This document shows positions 27,390-36,669 of a stretch of 64,000 nt of DNA, in pieces. A program made the translations under genes and the position numbers. Below the pieces are notes generated by a model. That model did no database searches. It was not told where the DNA came from and saw only the letters and a program-made list of their open reading frames with translations. The first letter of the stretch is position 1; the number at the start of each line of letters is the position of its first letter. Origin of the DNA: an uncultured Bartonella sp. (GTDB lineage Bacteria; Pseudomonadota; Alphaproteobacteria; Rhizobiales; Rhizobiaceae); assembly GCA_945285915.1 (NCBI GenBank), contig CALYQL010000002.1, forward strand, positions 62,001 through 126,000. Direction: 5' to 3'.

Positions 27390-29660
27390 TTACTCTCGCG
27401 CAGATCTTAAAAATTTTCGATGCCTATTCCATGGACGTACCGGACCATTTGGAATTGACCAGACAGTGTCGTTGTTATCGGTAATCATCACGCTTCCATA
27501 CAACGCCAATTGACGTGCCGTAATCTTTTGTTGGCTGGTTGTCATATTGCAATCCGTTGCAAAATAGATCTTGGACGGCACGACTGTTAAATCCGCAAAT
27601 GGGCAGGCATAAAAACTATCTTCCATTTTCTTTTTGTACATTAATATTGAAACTTGCTTACCTTGTTTGATTTTCGATGTGCAAACTAAATCTGAACAGA
27701 CAAATTGCTGACCCTGCTCTATTGCCTCACTGGCAGGTGTAATAACATCCTTTAAACCGTAAGAGCGTTTCCAGACGTTGATGGTGTAATTGGACATTTT
27801 GCTATTGCTGAGATAAAGATTACCGCGATCAATGATCCCCATAGTTTTTGCGTCTTCTGCGATGATTATCAATGGTTGGGGTTTTAGAAAACACAAGGTA
27901 ATACCAGCGCCAAAAGCGATGATGGATAATAAACGCAACCTTGTTTGGAAAAATAATAGAACCACCAACCCAATCGATAAAAAGCACAGAGCACGTGGCG
28001 GAATGTAGCCTGGATTAATATCAGGCGATATAGACGCGATGCCATAGGCGATTTTTTCAACCAAATCCACACCATATCCCATGACCTGCAAGGGTAACCA
28101 CTCCAATCCGAAAGGCATGGCAATTGCTGCGAGCAGCGCAAATGGCATAACCAAAAAAGACATTATGGGAAATGCAATTGCATTACTTAACACGCCAAGT
28201 GGCGCTGCATTTGAAAAGTGATATGAGGCATAGATACCGCTCGCAGTCCCTGCAACCAATGACGCAATAGCGGTAGATACAATCGGCAGCAACAAAAACC
28301 GAATAACGCTTACCCCAACAAATTGCGGTGCCGTTGCAACACGCCTATTGCGCCTGCTCCACCAACCAAAAACAGCAACCAAGGCGGCTGTGGCAGAAAA
28401 TGACATTTGAAAACTTGGTCCTAATATTTCATGTGGCACAATTGCCAGTGTAATAAGACCTGAAATGGCGAGATTACGCATGGTTATAGCCGACCGGTTA
28501 AACAAAACCGCAAGCAACATAACCGCCACCATAACAAAACTTCTTTGTGCCGCCACATCGGCTCCCGACAACATCAGATAAAATGCAGCAACAAACAAAG
28601 CGATAATCGCTGCAATTTTCTTTGATGAATAATGGGAAGAAAATAACGGGAAAAACGCCAATATAGTTCTGATAATGAGCAAGACCATGCCACTTACCAT
28701 GGCCATATGCAGCCCCGAGATTGATAGGATATGAGCCAAGCCTGCCACGCGCAAAGCATCATTGGTCGCTTGCGAAATACCGCCCCGCTGTCCCGTAATA
28801 AGGGCTGCCGCAACACTTCCCGTTTCACCACCAATGGCATCGGTAATGCGCTTTGTCATTGTCATGCGCAAATGTGCAATATTTAAACCGAGCCTTTCGA
28901 CTATTGTCTTTGGTTCTCCCACATTGATGCGATCAAGATTGCCTAATACAAAACCTTGTGCGCCAATTGATTGAAAATAACTGAAAAACCCGAAGTCATA
29001 TCCGTCTGGCCTTACCGGTCCCGACTCGGCACGCAACCGCACATAACCATGAATTCCATCGCCAAGGCGCATATCTTCAGGCAAATGTCGTACCGATAAT
29101 GTTACCCGTTTAGGTCCATAATATAGTTTTGGCTTTTCTGTATCCAACACATCAACAAGCAATTTGGATTGACCGCTCGGCACCCATTCCAAGGATAAAA
29201 TACGCCCTGTTAAATGCGTTGAAACATCCGCCCCAAGCATTGGTGTGTCCAAGCGCCAAGTTTCAAACTTAGCCGAAATAATACCAAGCGTCACACAAAG
29301 ACAAACACAACCAATATACCAGAAAAACCGATAATGACGTGAGAGATAGAGAAGACCAACAATCAGTGCAAAATAGGCTAATAATCTTAAGCCATCGGGT
29401 TCAAACGGCAAATTAAAATAGGATATTGCGCCGCAAGCCATAAAAACTGGAATGAGCAGAAAGAGAAGGCCGCGATCGGTCTCCCTAATAACAGCGTTTT
29501 GCAAGCCAAACATTGTGGTCTTGAAATGGTTTATAATCCTGATTTTACGTGATTTAAGAGGCAGCTTAAATGGTGTATTATCAGGTAGACTCACAACATG
29601 CCGTTTCTGGGGACGGTAAAGCTGTGCATCATGTTTGGCGATGATTGGCCGGCGTGTCAT
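27390..29660 (-). CDS. comEC: ComEC/Rec2 family DNA-uptake channel protein
   Basis: A 756-residue membrane protein. An N-terminal soluble loop domain (DUF4131, about residues 100-260) lies between membrane segments. The Competence domain follows with the typical GQRGGISQATNDALRVAGLAHILSISGLH region and ARP-like SGADVAAQRSF. The C-terminal part resembles a reduced metallo-beta-lactamase-like domain without its metal-binding motif, as is common in Rhizobiales. ComEC carries single-stranded DNA across the inner membrane in natural transformation. The ATG at 29660 is preceded by GGGAAG; TTG 29675 is the longer alternative. No other competence genes are in view. Confidence 0.9.
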   Translation of the reverse strand: MTRRPIIAKHDAQLYRPQKRHVVSLPDNTPFKLPLKSRKIRIINHFKTTMFGLQNAVIRETDRGLLFLLIPVFMACGAISYFNLPFEPDGLRLLAYFALIVGLLYLSRHYRFFWYIGCVCLCVTLGIISAKFETWRLDTPMLGADVSTHLTGRILSLEWVPSGQSKLLVDVLDTEKPKLYYGPKRVTLSVRHLPEDMRLGDGIHGYVRLRAESGPVRPDGYDFGFFSYFQSIGAQGFVLGNLDRINVGEPKTIVERLGLNIAHLRMTMTKRITDAIGGETGSVAAALITGQRGGISQATNDALRVAGLAHILSISGLHMAMVSGMVLLIIRTILAFFPLFSSHYSSKKIAAIIALFVAAFYLMLSGADVAAQRSFVMVAVMLLAVLFNRSAITMRNLAISGLITLAIVPHEILGPSFQMSFSATAALVAVFGWWSRRNRRVATAPQFVGVSVIRFLLLPIVSTAIASLVAGTASGIYASYHFSNAAPLGVLSNAIAFPIMSFLVMPFALLAAIAMPFGLEWLPLQVMGYGVDLVEKIAYGIASISPDINPGYIPPRALCFLSIGLVVLLFFQTRLRLLSIIAFGAGITLCFLKPQPLIIIAEDAKTMGIIDRGNLYLSNSKMSNYTINVWKRSYGLKDVITPASEAIEQGQQFVCSDLVCTSKIKQGKQVSILMYKKKMEDSFYACPFADLTVVPSKIYFATDCNMTTSQQKITARQLALYGSVMITDNNDTVWSIPNGPVRPWNRHRKFLRSARE

Positions 29661-29802
29661 TGGTTTGCTTCCCAATGCATTTTTATGCTTTATACCCCCA
29701 ACCCACTCTTATAGAGTATGACTATTGCATGCTTGCAAGTCTATGCTACATGGTAGAATACCATAATGACAATATTATATTTCGATTAATTCTGGAGACA
29801 TG

Positions 29803-31227
29803 ATGTCCAAGCCCGTAGTTACCCGTTTTGCCCCCTCTCCCACAGGCTTTCTTCATATTGGGGGTGCGCGTACCGCACTTTTCAACTGGCTTTATGCAAA
29901 ACATACTGGCGGTAAAATGCTGCTCCGTATTGAAGATACGGATAGAGAAAGATCAACGGAAGCAGCCGTTAATGCCATTATTGACGGTCTTGATTGGTTA
30001 GGTCTCAAATGGGATGGTGAACCTATTTCACAGTTTTCCCGCGTTGATCGGCATCGCGAGGTGGCTGAACAGTTAGTAAAGCTTGGTAAGGCCTATTACT
30101 GCTATGCTACCCCTGAAGAACTCACCGAAATGCGTGAAAAAGCCAAGGCTGAAGGTAAGCCACCGCGTTATAATGGTATCTGGCGCGACCGTGACCCTTC
30201 TGAAGCACCGGCAGGGGTTAAACCAGTTATCCGCATTAAAGCACCACAGAGTGGTGAAACTGTTGTGCATGATCGTGTTCAAGGTGAAGTACGGTTTCCG
30301 AATAAAGATCTCGACGATTTCATTATTTTGCGTTCAGATGGCACACCAACTTATATGTTGGCCGTTGTTGTTGATGACCATGACATGGGCGTTACACATG
30401 TTATTCGTGGCGATGACCACCTTACCAATGCCGCACGACAAACAATTCTATTCAATGCGATGGAATGGGATGTTCCAGTGATGGCTCATATCCCACTGAT
30501 CCACGGTGCAGATGGGGCAAAATTATCAAAGCGCCATGGTGCTTTGGGGGTAGATGCCTATCGCGCTATGGGATATCTGCCAATAGCTTTGCGCAATTAT
30601 CTTGTGCGCCTTGGTTGGAGCCATGGTGATGATGAAATTATGTCTACGGAAGATATGATTTCATGGTTCAATATTGATGACATCAATAAGGGTGCTGCGC
30701 GTTTCGATTTCAAAAAATTGGAAGCGATTAATGGTCAATATATGCGCATGAGCGATGACCGCGCACTGTTTGATGCTGCATTGTCCATTTTGCCAGAAAT
30801 TCCAGGCGGATTAGAATTACAAGCAAAACTTAATGACAAAAACCGCGCGCAATTCTTATCTGCAATGCCAGAATTAAAAGAACGCGCAAAAACATTGGTT
30901 GAACTCGTTGATAATGCTTCATTTATTTTTGCCGAGCGGCCGCTACCGCTAGACGAGAAGGCTACATCGCTTCTTGATGAAGAAGCAAAAGAAATCTTGA
31001 AAGCCGTATATCCAGTTCTGGAAGCCTGCACAGCTTGGGAAAAAGATGCTCTTGACCAAGCAATTAGAAAACATGCTGAAGATGTGGGTATGAAATTGGG
31101 TAAAATTGCCCAGCCTTTACGTGCAGCCCTTACCGGAAAAGCTGTTTCACCGGGCGTTTTCGACGTACTCGTTGTTCTTGGCAAAGATGAGTCTCTTGCC
31201 AGAATACGTGACCAAATAAGTGGATAA
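29803..31227 (+). CDS. gltX: Glutamyl-tRNA synthetase
   Basis: A 474-residue class I synthetase that charges tRNA-Glu. The HIGH-type motif is [20 protein letters not shown] near residues 10-29 and the KMSKS-type motif is [10 protein letters not shown]. The C-terminal anticodon-binding domain is complete. GGAGAC precedes ATGATG, so the second ATG at 29803 has the better spacing than 29800. This copy fits the main Rhizobiales GltX and is followed by gltA, as in Brucella-like genomes. It is divergent from comEC. A second GltX lies at 18187-19557. Confidence 0.95.
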   Translation: MSKPVVTRFAPSPTGFLHIGGARTALFNWLYAKHTGGKMLLRIEDTDRERSTEAAVNAIIDGLDWLGLKWDGEPISQFSRVDRHREVAEQLVKLGKAYYCYATPEELTEMREKAKAEGKPPRYNGIWRDRDPSEAPAGVKPVIRIKAPQSGETVVHDRVQGEVRFPNKDLDDFIILRSDGTPTYMLAVVVDDHDMGVTHVIRGDDHLTNAARQTILFNAMEWDVPVMAHIPLIHGADGAKLSKRHGALGVDAYRAMGYLPIALRNYLVRLGWSHGDDEIMSTEDMISWFNIDDINKGAARFDFKKLEAINGQYMRMSDDRALFDAALSILPEIPGGLELQAKLNDKNRAQFLSAMPELKERAKTLVELVDNASFIFAERPLPLDEKATSLLDEEAKEILKAVYPVLEACTAWEKDALDQAIRKHAEDVGMKLGKIAQPLRAALTGKAVSPGVFDVLVVLGKDESLARIRDQISG

Positions 31228-31552
31228 GTGCTTTATCACCGATTTTATTTGGCTTTTTTAAGGCTAATAATGCCACAGATTGCACAAGCGATCTGTGGTA
31301 TATTTGTATGATATTAGTGAATACTTTTCATATTCAAATATTTTCAAATTGAAATTAATAAAAAAAGGACTACTCGTTACATCACACAAGAGTGAAACGG
31401 CAATCAATGAGGAATTGGTTTTTCAGATTGCATAAGCTAACTTTTGAGTTAGGTTAATAATCATAGTAGATCTAACGTACATGTAAAATTAGACCTACGA
31501 AAAAGTGGAGCCTCTTTGGGAAAAGAGGTGGAGGATTCGAAAGGGAAGATTC
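31228..31552. promoter_or_regulatory. gltX-gltA intergenic region with hairpins
   Basis: This 325-base gap contains a hairpin at 31273-31298 (CCACAGAT, ten bases, ATCTGTGG, then TATATTTG), the probable gltX terminator. A small stem at 31511-31528 (CCTCTT, loop, AAGAGG) lies just upstream of the gltA ribosome-binding site and could affect gltA translation. The gltA promoter must also lie here, but I cannot place it. Confidence 0.45.
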
Positions 31553-32845
31553 ATGTCTGATAATAAAGCTCAAATTACAGTTGACGGAAAAAGTATTGTG
31601 CTACCAGTACGTAAAGGCACAATAGGTCCCGATGTTATAGAAATTGCCCCGCTTTACAAAGAAACCGGCGCATTTACCTACGACCCCGGCTTTACGTCAA
31701 CCGCGTCATGTGAGTCAAAAATCACCTATATCGACGGAAACGCAGGTGTTCTCTTATATCGCGGATATTCAATTGATCAACTTGCCGAAAAAGGTGACTT
31801 TCTCGAGACATGTTATCTGCTCCTTTATGGTGAATTACCAAGCAAAAAGCAAAAGGCAGATTTTGATCGCACAATCATGCAGCACACCATGGTGCATGAG
31901 CAATTTTCACGGTTTTTCCATGGGTTCAGACGCGATGCACACCCAATGGCCGTAATGGTTGCCTGTCTTGCTGCTATGTCAGCTTTTTATCACGACTCAT
32001 TGGATATTGCAGATGAGCATCAACGTATGGTTGCATCCATCCGCCTTATTTCAAAAGTTCCAACATTGGCTGCAATGGCCTATAAATATTCGATAGGCCA
32101 ACCATTTGTCTATCCGCGCAATGACCTAAATTACGCAGCAAATTTCCTTCATATGTGTTTTGCTGTGCCTTGTGAGGAATATCATGTAAATCCTGTTCTT
32201 GCGCGCGCAATGGATCGTATTTTTACATTACATGCCGATCATGAACAGAACGCTTCAACCTCAACCGTTCGTCTTGCTGGTTCTTCAGGTGCTAACCCAT
32301 TTGCATGTATTGCTGCCGGTGTTGCCTGTTTGTGGGGGCCTGCACATGGTGGTGCAAATGAAGCTTGCCTAAAAATGCTACAACAAATTGGTTCCGTTGA
32401 TAGAATTCCTGAATTTGTTGCTCGCGCAAAAGACAAAAATGATCCATTCCGTTTGATGGGCTTTGGTCATCGTGTTTATAAAAATTACGACCCACGTGCC
32501 AAGATCATGCAAAAAACCTGCCATGAAGTTCTTAATGAGCTTGGTATCAAGGACGATCCGCTACTTGATATTGCAATGGAACTTGAAAAAATTGCTCTTA
32601 ATGACGAGTATTTTGTCGAGAAAAAACTTTATCCAAATGTAGATTTCTATTCTGGCATTACCTTGAAAGCTCTTGGCTTCCCAACCGAAATGTTTACAGT
32701 TCTGTTCGCATTGGCACGTTGCGTTGGCTGGGTTGCTCAATGGAAAGAAATGATTGAAGACCCTGCACAAAAAATTGGTCGTCCACGTCAGCTTTATACT
32801 GGTGCTGCCCCTCGCGATTATGTTCCGCTTGCTGATCGGAAGTAA
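31553..32845 (+). CDS. gltA: Citrate synthase (type II)
   Basis: A 430-residue enzyme condensing oxaloacetate and acetyl-CoA, the entry step of the TCA cycle. Motifs include [43 protein letters not shown] and [15 protein letters not shown] with catalytic histidines, and VDFYSGI with the catalytic aspartate. The length and the NADH-site-bearing N-terminal extension fit the hexameric Gram-negative form. The start at 31553 has GGGAAG upstream; a longer in-frame start at 31505 would add 16 unlike residues. Sequence 32678-32776 and the terminator region are duplicated downstream. Confidence 0.96.
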   Translation: MSDNKAQITVDGKSIVLPVRKGTIGPDVIEIAPLYKETGAFTYDPGFTSTASCESKITYIDGNAGVLLYRGYSIDQLAEKGDFLETCYLLLYGELPSKKQKADFDRTIMQHTMVHEQFSRFFHGFRRDAHPMAVMVACLAAMSAFYHDSLDIADEHQRMVASIRLISKVPTLAAMAYKYSIGQPFVYPRNDLNYAANFLHMCFAVPCEEYHVNPVLARAMDRIFTLHADHEQNASTSTVRLAGSSGANPFACIAAGVACLWGPAHGGANEACLKMLQQIGSVDRIPEFVARAKDKNDPFRLMGFGHRVYKNYDPRAKIMQKTCHEVLNELGIKDDPLLDIAMELEKIALNDEYFVEKKLYPNVDFYSGITLKALGFPTEMFTVLFALARCVGWVAQWKEMIEDPAQKIGRPRQLYTGAAPRDYVPLADRK

Positions 32846-32990
32846 TCGGGTTTGACGATATAAAGTGAGCTTAAGACATAGTTTGTTGGCTCTACAATAC
32901 AGTCGGATTTGCCATGGACTTTGTTAAATATGGATTTTGCTTAAGTCTTTATTGGACAATGCGTCATAACGGCAAAAAGAAATGAAAAAA

Positions 32991-33019
32991 CCACCGCATT
33001 AACTGCGGTGGTTTTTTTT
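32991..33019 (+). terminator. Rho-independent terminator of gltA
   Basis: CCACCGCA, loop TTAAC, TGCGGTGG followed by eight T residues, 146 bases past the gltA stop. An A run on the 5' side makes it bidirectional. A near-identical copy sits at 33601-33625. Confidence 0.88.
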
Positions 33020-33032
33020 GAAAGCTCACGAC

Positions 33033-33211
33033 TTCCCAGCAATATGTTTGCTTCTCACCCAAAATGTTTGCTTCCCAATAGAGATGTTTGTGTTCCAACC
33101 GAAGTAGATGGCTCCTAACAGAAATGTTTGTTTTTCAATTGAAGTGGATGTCTTCTAACAGACATGTTTGTTTTGCAATCAATGTGGTTGTTTCCTAACC
33201 GAAATGTTTAC
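33033..33211. repeat. Degenerate 20-bp tandem array, nine units, derived from a gltA segment
   Basis: Units start at 33033 (19 bases), 33052, 33072, 33092, 33112, 33132, 33152, 33172 and 33192. The last unit, TTCCTAACCGAAATGTTTAC, differs by one base from gltA 32678-32697 (TTCCCAACCGAAATGTTTAC), and the array runs without a break into a partial gltA copy. There are no conserved direct repeats with variable spacers, so it is not a CRISPR array. Confidence 0.85.
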
Positions 33212-33290
33212 AGCTCCATTCGCATTGGCGCGTTGCGTTGACTGGGTTGCTCGATGGAAAGACATGCTTGAAGATCCTGCACAGAAGATT
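33192..33290 (+). pseudogene. Partial duplicate of the gltA 3' region (copy A, 99 bases)
   Basis: This matches gltA from 32678 to about 32776, reading [21 protein letters not shown] in the gltA frame up to DPAQKI and then a stop. Many differences are at third codon positions, for example CAGAAG for CAAAAA. It has no start and no ribosome-binding site, and is followed at once by copy B. Confidence 0.85.
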
Positions 33291-33625
33291 TTCTAACCTA
33301 TATGTTTACAGTTCTACTCGCATTGGCACGTTATGTTGGCTGGGTTGCTCAATGGAAAGAAATGATTGAAGACCCTGCACAAAAAATTGGTCGTCCACGT
33401 CAGCTTCATACTGGTGGCTTTCCCTCGCGATTATGTTCCGCTTGATGATCGGAAATAATCGAGTTTGAGGAGATAGTTCGAGCTTACAACATAGTTAGGC
33501 GCTACAATACAGTCTGATTTGTCATGGACTTTGTAAAATATGGATGCGGCTTAAGTCTGTATTGAACAACCAACCATAGCGGCAAAATGAAATGATAAAA
33601 CCACCGCATCAACTGCGGTGGTTTT
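33291..33625 (+). pseudogene. Second partial duplicate of the gltA 3' end with its terminator (copy B)
   Basis: This matches gltA 32678 through the stop codon, the 3' untranslated sequence and the terminator (to about 33016) with scattered changes, at an offset of 613 falling to 610. The gltA frame is kept through [19 protein letters not shown] and on to [11 protein letters not shown], then shifts because GGTGCTGCC has become GGTGGCTTT. The copied terminator hairpin at 33601-33621 is intact. Its tail is shorter (TTTT). Confidence 0.9.
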
Positions 33626-33711
33626 ATTAGATAAGCATTTTATATAAACTAATGAATTAAATAATAAAATTATTCTTATCAAATCTAATGTAGATCTCAT
33701 GAAAAAGATCA

Positions 33712-34479
33712 TTATTGAGCGGTATAACCGCCATCAATCACCAGTTCTGTGCCGGTTACAAAACCTGCTTCATCAGATGCTAGATATAAAATACCGTAAG
33801 CAATATCCTCTGGAACACCCAATTTACCGATAGGATGCAAGGCGGTTAGCTGTGCCCTTCTCTCTTCAACATTGCCATCTTGTTTTGCACTTTCTTCAAC
33901 CATTGGTGTCCAAATATACCCCGGGTGAACCGAGTTTACACGAATACCATAGCCTGATTTTGCGCAATGTAATGCTGCTGATTTGGTGAATAACCTGACA
34001 CCACCCTTACTTGCATTATAGGCAGCGAGCGTCGGATCGCCCACCAAGCCTTCAATTGATGATAGATTGACGATCGATCCACTCTTATGTTCTTTCATCA
34101 CGCGGATAGCTTCACGTGTTCCAAGAAAAACCGCGTCAAGATTAATCGACTGTAGAAAGCGCCATTTTTCAAGCGTTTCATCTTCAGCAGAACCTGAATG
34201 TCCAACACCAGCATTATTCACCAGAATATCCAATCTACCGAATAGTTTTACCGTATCATCAACGACTTCTTTCCAACGTTTTTCATCAGAAACATCCTGT
34301 CGCATGAATTTGGCGGTGCCACCAGCTGCTTTTATTTCTTCCTCGACTCTTTGTCCTGCCTTTTCATCAAGATCAGTAAGAACAACCTTGGCGCCTTCTT
34401 TTGCGAGAAGTTTTGAAGTTGCTTCTCCCAAACCTTTGGCTCCACCCGTAACAATTGCAACTTTATCTTTTACACGCAT
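33712..34479 (-). CDS. SDR-family oxidoreductase
   Basis: A 255-residue classical short-chain dehydrogenase. It has the NAD(P)-binding TGGAKGLGE near residues 11-19, the acidic residue at the end of strand 2 (VVLTDLDE) suggesting NAD preference, NNAGVG near 88-93, catalytic Ser in NLSSIEG and the YNASK Tyr-Lys pair. The C-terminus GTELVIDGGYTAQ is typical. It resembles cyclopentanol or 3-alpha/20-beta-hydroxysteroid-type dehydrogenases, but the substrate cannot be assigned. It stands alone between the gltA duplicates and the RecD-like helicase, with its own promoter space of about 78 bases. Confidence 0.9.
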   Translation of the reverse strand: MRVKDKVAIVTGGAKGLGEATSKLLAKEGAKVVLTDLDEKAGQRVEEEIKAAGGTAKFMRQDVSDEKRWKEVVDDTVKLFGRLDILVNNAGVGHSGSAEDETLEKWRFLQSINLDAVFLGTREAIRVMKEHKSGSIVNLSSIEGLVGDPTLAAYNASKGGVRLFTKSAALHCAKSGYGIRVNSVHPGYIWTPMVEESAKQDGNVEERRAQLTALHPIGKLGVPEDIAYGILYLASDEAGFVTGTELVIDGGYTAQ

Positions 34480-34557
34480 AGTAATTTCTCCTCAAAACAA
34501 ACATTTATTTCAGTTTGCTTTAAGCAGCATACAACTAATACTTGAAGAATAACAGCA

Positions 34558-35679
34558 CTAACGAACAATCGTTAACTGTTCAGCGGCACGGGTAATTGCG
34601 GTATATAACCAGCGTTCTCTGGTATCCCGAAATGCAAAGCTTTCGTCAAACAGTACAACATTGTCCCATTGCGAACCTTGCGCCTTATGAACAGTTAAAG
34701 CATAACCATAATCAAAATCGTCATACCGCTTTTTTAACTGCCATGAAATTTCACTTTCCGGATCCTCAAAAACGGCTTTCAGCAATTTGATCTTGGCGAC
34801 ACCACGGTCATCATCTTCCGGCGTGACAAGCAGATTAATACCGGGTTTTACCGTCTCTTTCGACGATGTCATGACCTTCCACAATGAACCATTCAATAGC
34901 CCTTTGGCAGGGTCATTACGAAGGCAAACCAATTTATCCCCTGCTTGTGGGTAGTCTGCAGAGAAGCCCTTCAATTCCCTAAGGCGTTTATTATAAAGTC
35001 GCCGCGTTCGGTTAATGCCTAATAATACCTGATCGGCGTCCAATACCAATTGTTGATTGACTTCTTTGCGCGAGATTATTTTTGCCGCACCATAATCGCC
35101 ATAACTAATATCTCTGCCCTCACGCACGTCCATAGCCAGCCGAATTATCGGGTTGTCACGTGCTTGCCGATGAATTTCCGTTAGAAGAAAATCCGGTTCA
35201 TGCTCGGTAAAAAAGCCACCGCCGGAAATCGGCGGTAATTGTCCCGGGTCCCCCAATACCAAAATGGGTGTGCCAAAACTCATCAGATCACGCCCTAATT
35301 GTTCATCAACCATGGAACATTCGTCGATAACAATTAGCTTGGCCTGTGCAACAGGGCTTTGTCTATTCAATGAAAATGTTGGAGCTATAGACGTTTTCCC
35401 TGTGGTTTCGTCTGCGACTTCTTCTTCACCTCGTGGCCGGTAGATCAATGAATGTATTGTGCGTGCATTTGTTGCACCTTTAGAGCGCAATACCTGTGCG
35501 GCTTTACCGGTAAATGCTGCAAACTGAACATCACCATCAACCGTTTCAGCAAAATAGCGTGCCAAAGTTGTTTTCCCTGTACCGGCATAGCCAAACAGAC
35601 GGAAAATAGGTGAACGACCTTTGTTTAACCAGGAAGAAACTTCGGTTAAGGCTTTATCCTGTTCTGGTGAAAATTGCAT
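34558..35679 (-). CDS. RecD-like ATP-dependent DNA helicase
   Basis: A 373-residue superfamily 1 helicase. Walker A is GYAGTGKTTLARYF near residues 29-42, Walker B is IVIDECSMVDE, then GDPGQLPPISG (motif III), and the C-terminal UvrD_C_2-type block is YALTVHKAQGSQWDNVVLFDE followed by RWLYTAITRA. It is shorter than RecD of RecBCD and has no partner subunits nearby, so it belongs to the stand-alone RecD-like group common in Alphaproteobacteria. It is probably involved in DNA repair or replication restart. The frame is intact. Confidence 0.9.
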   Translation of the reverse strand: MQFSPEQDKALTEVSSWLNKGRSPIFRLFGYAGTGKTTLARYFAETVDGDVQFAAFTGKAAQVLRSKGATNARTIHSLIYRPRGEEEVADETTGKTSIAPTFSLNRQSPVAQAKLIVIDECSMVDEQLGRDLMSFGTPILVLGDPGQLPPISGGGFFTEHEPDFLLTEIHRQARDNPIIRLAMDVREGRDISYGDYGAAKIISRKEVNQQLVLDADQVLLGINRTRRLYNKRLRELKGFSADYPQAGDKLVCLRNDPAKGLLNGSLWKVMTSSKETVKPGINLLVTPEDDDRGVAKIKLLKAVFEDPESEISWQLKKRYDDFDYGYALTVHKAQGSQWDNVVLFDESFAFRDTRERWLYTAITRAAEQLTIVR

Positions 35680-36084
35680 GGTTTTACCAAACAGGATTCG
35701 ACAGAAAAGGGCAAGCCTTTTACCCGATTTATATCACAGCCTTATCTACGTTATGGCGCTTTTTATATCACAAGCAAGAGCAATTAAAGCCGCAACCAAG
35801 ATAGAGCATTAACATAATGATGAGGCGATAAAAGCTTTAAAATTGCGTGTTATAATTAAAGCCGTTGTTAGGTTTGATTTTTCTTAAAAATACCATCCAT
35901 CGCCTAATAAAGCACCCGAATATCCGATATTGAGAGTGCTTTATTACTCGGTTATTGCCCTATAAACATTTTTGGTCAAACCGCCCTATTTTCTCTGGCG
36001 GTGCAGTTTTCGTGTCCTATCTCACCATACTATAGGGGAATAAAAAAAGGTCATTTATTACTGCGAACAAATGACCTTTTTGTC
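35680..36084 (-). terminator. ilvN terminator and gene-free gap
   Basis: In this 405-base gap the ilvN terminator is at 36044-36081: AAAAAGGTCATTT, a 12-base loop, AAATGACCTTTTT, 4 bases past the stop. Two other stems are visible: AATAAAGCAC/GTGCTTTATT at 35906-35945, with a nested AATAT/ATATT stem, and ACCGCC/GGCGGT at 35980-36002. No gene is present. The remaining sequence has no recognisable content. Confidence 0.7.
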
Positions 36085-36657
36085 TTACATACCTTCTGGC
36101 CCACGGTTCATTGCGGATACGCCGGTACGGCAAATTTCAACCAAGCCAAGAGGGCGCATAATGGCGATAAATTGGTCGATTTTTGCTGATTTGCCGGTCA
36201 CTTCAAAAATAAAGTGATCGGTTGTTGCATCAACAACTTTCGCATGAAATGCATCGGATAACCGTAATGCTTCAACGCGTTGCGCACCTTGGCAAGCAAC
36301 CTTAATCAAAGCCAATTCACGCTCAATTGGACCGTCCTGCCCTAGTTCTTTGGCTTTCACGGTTAAATCAACAACTCTGTGAACCGGTACAATACGTTCC
36401 AGCTGGTGTCTAATTTGGTTTAAAACCTGTGGTGTTGCTCTTGTTACCACTGTGACACGTGACAAACGTTGTTCATGTTCGGTTTCTGAAACAGTTAGGC
36501 TTTCAATATTATAGCCCCTGCCCGAAAACAACCCGATAACGCGGGCAAGTACACCCGGTTCATTATCAACGAGTACAGCGAGCATATGTGTTTCCATAGG
36601 ATCATTATCGGCTTCGATGAAATATGCTGATCCGAAACTTAAATTTTGCGCATTCAT
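36085..36657 (-). CDS. ilvN: Acetolactate synthase small (regulatory) subunit
   Basis: A 190-residue regulatory subunit that activates the large subunit and confers valine feedback inhibition. An N-terminal ACT domain (LAVLVDNEPGVLARVIGLF, then SGRGYNIESLTV) and the conserved C-terminal domain with HAKVVDATTDHFIFEVTGK are present. It starts 12 bases after the ilvB stop on the same strand. The N-terminus is about 20 residues longer than in many relatives, so the ATG at 36597 (METHMLAVLVDN) is a plausible alternative start. Transcription is probably governed by the attenuator upstream of ilvB. Confidence 0.95.
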   Translation of the reverse strand: MNAQNLSFGSAYFIEADNDPMETHMLAVLVDNEPGVLARVIGLFSGRGYNIESLTVSETEHEQRLSRVTVVTRATPQVLNQIRHQLERIVPVHRVVDLTVKAKELGQDGPIERELALIKVACQGAQRVEALRLSDAFHAKVVDATTDHFIFEVTGKSAKIDQFIAIMRPLGLVEICRTGVSAMNRGPEGM

Positions 36658-36669
36658 GATTTTAATTCC

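Noticed and set aside
30735..31184. 149-codon minus-strand open frame opposite gltX
   Set aside because: Antisense shadow of a well-supported synthetase gene, with no domain and no ribosome-binding site.
33033..33211. Possible CRISPR array after gltA
   Set aside because: Units abut one another with no spacers, diverge gradually, and match a gltA segment. There are no cas genes in the window.
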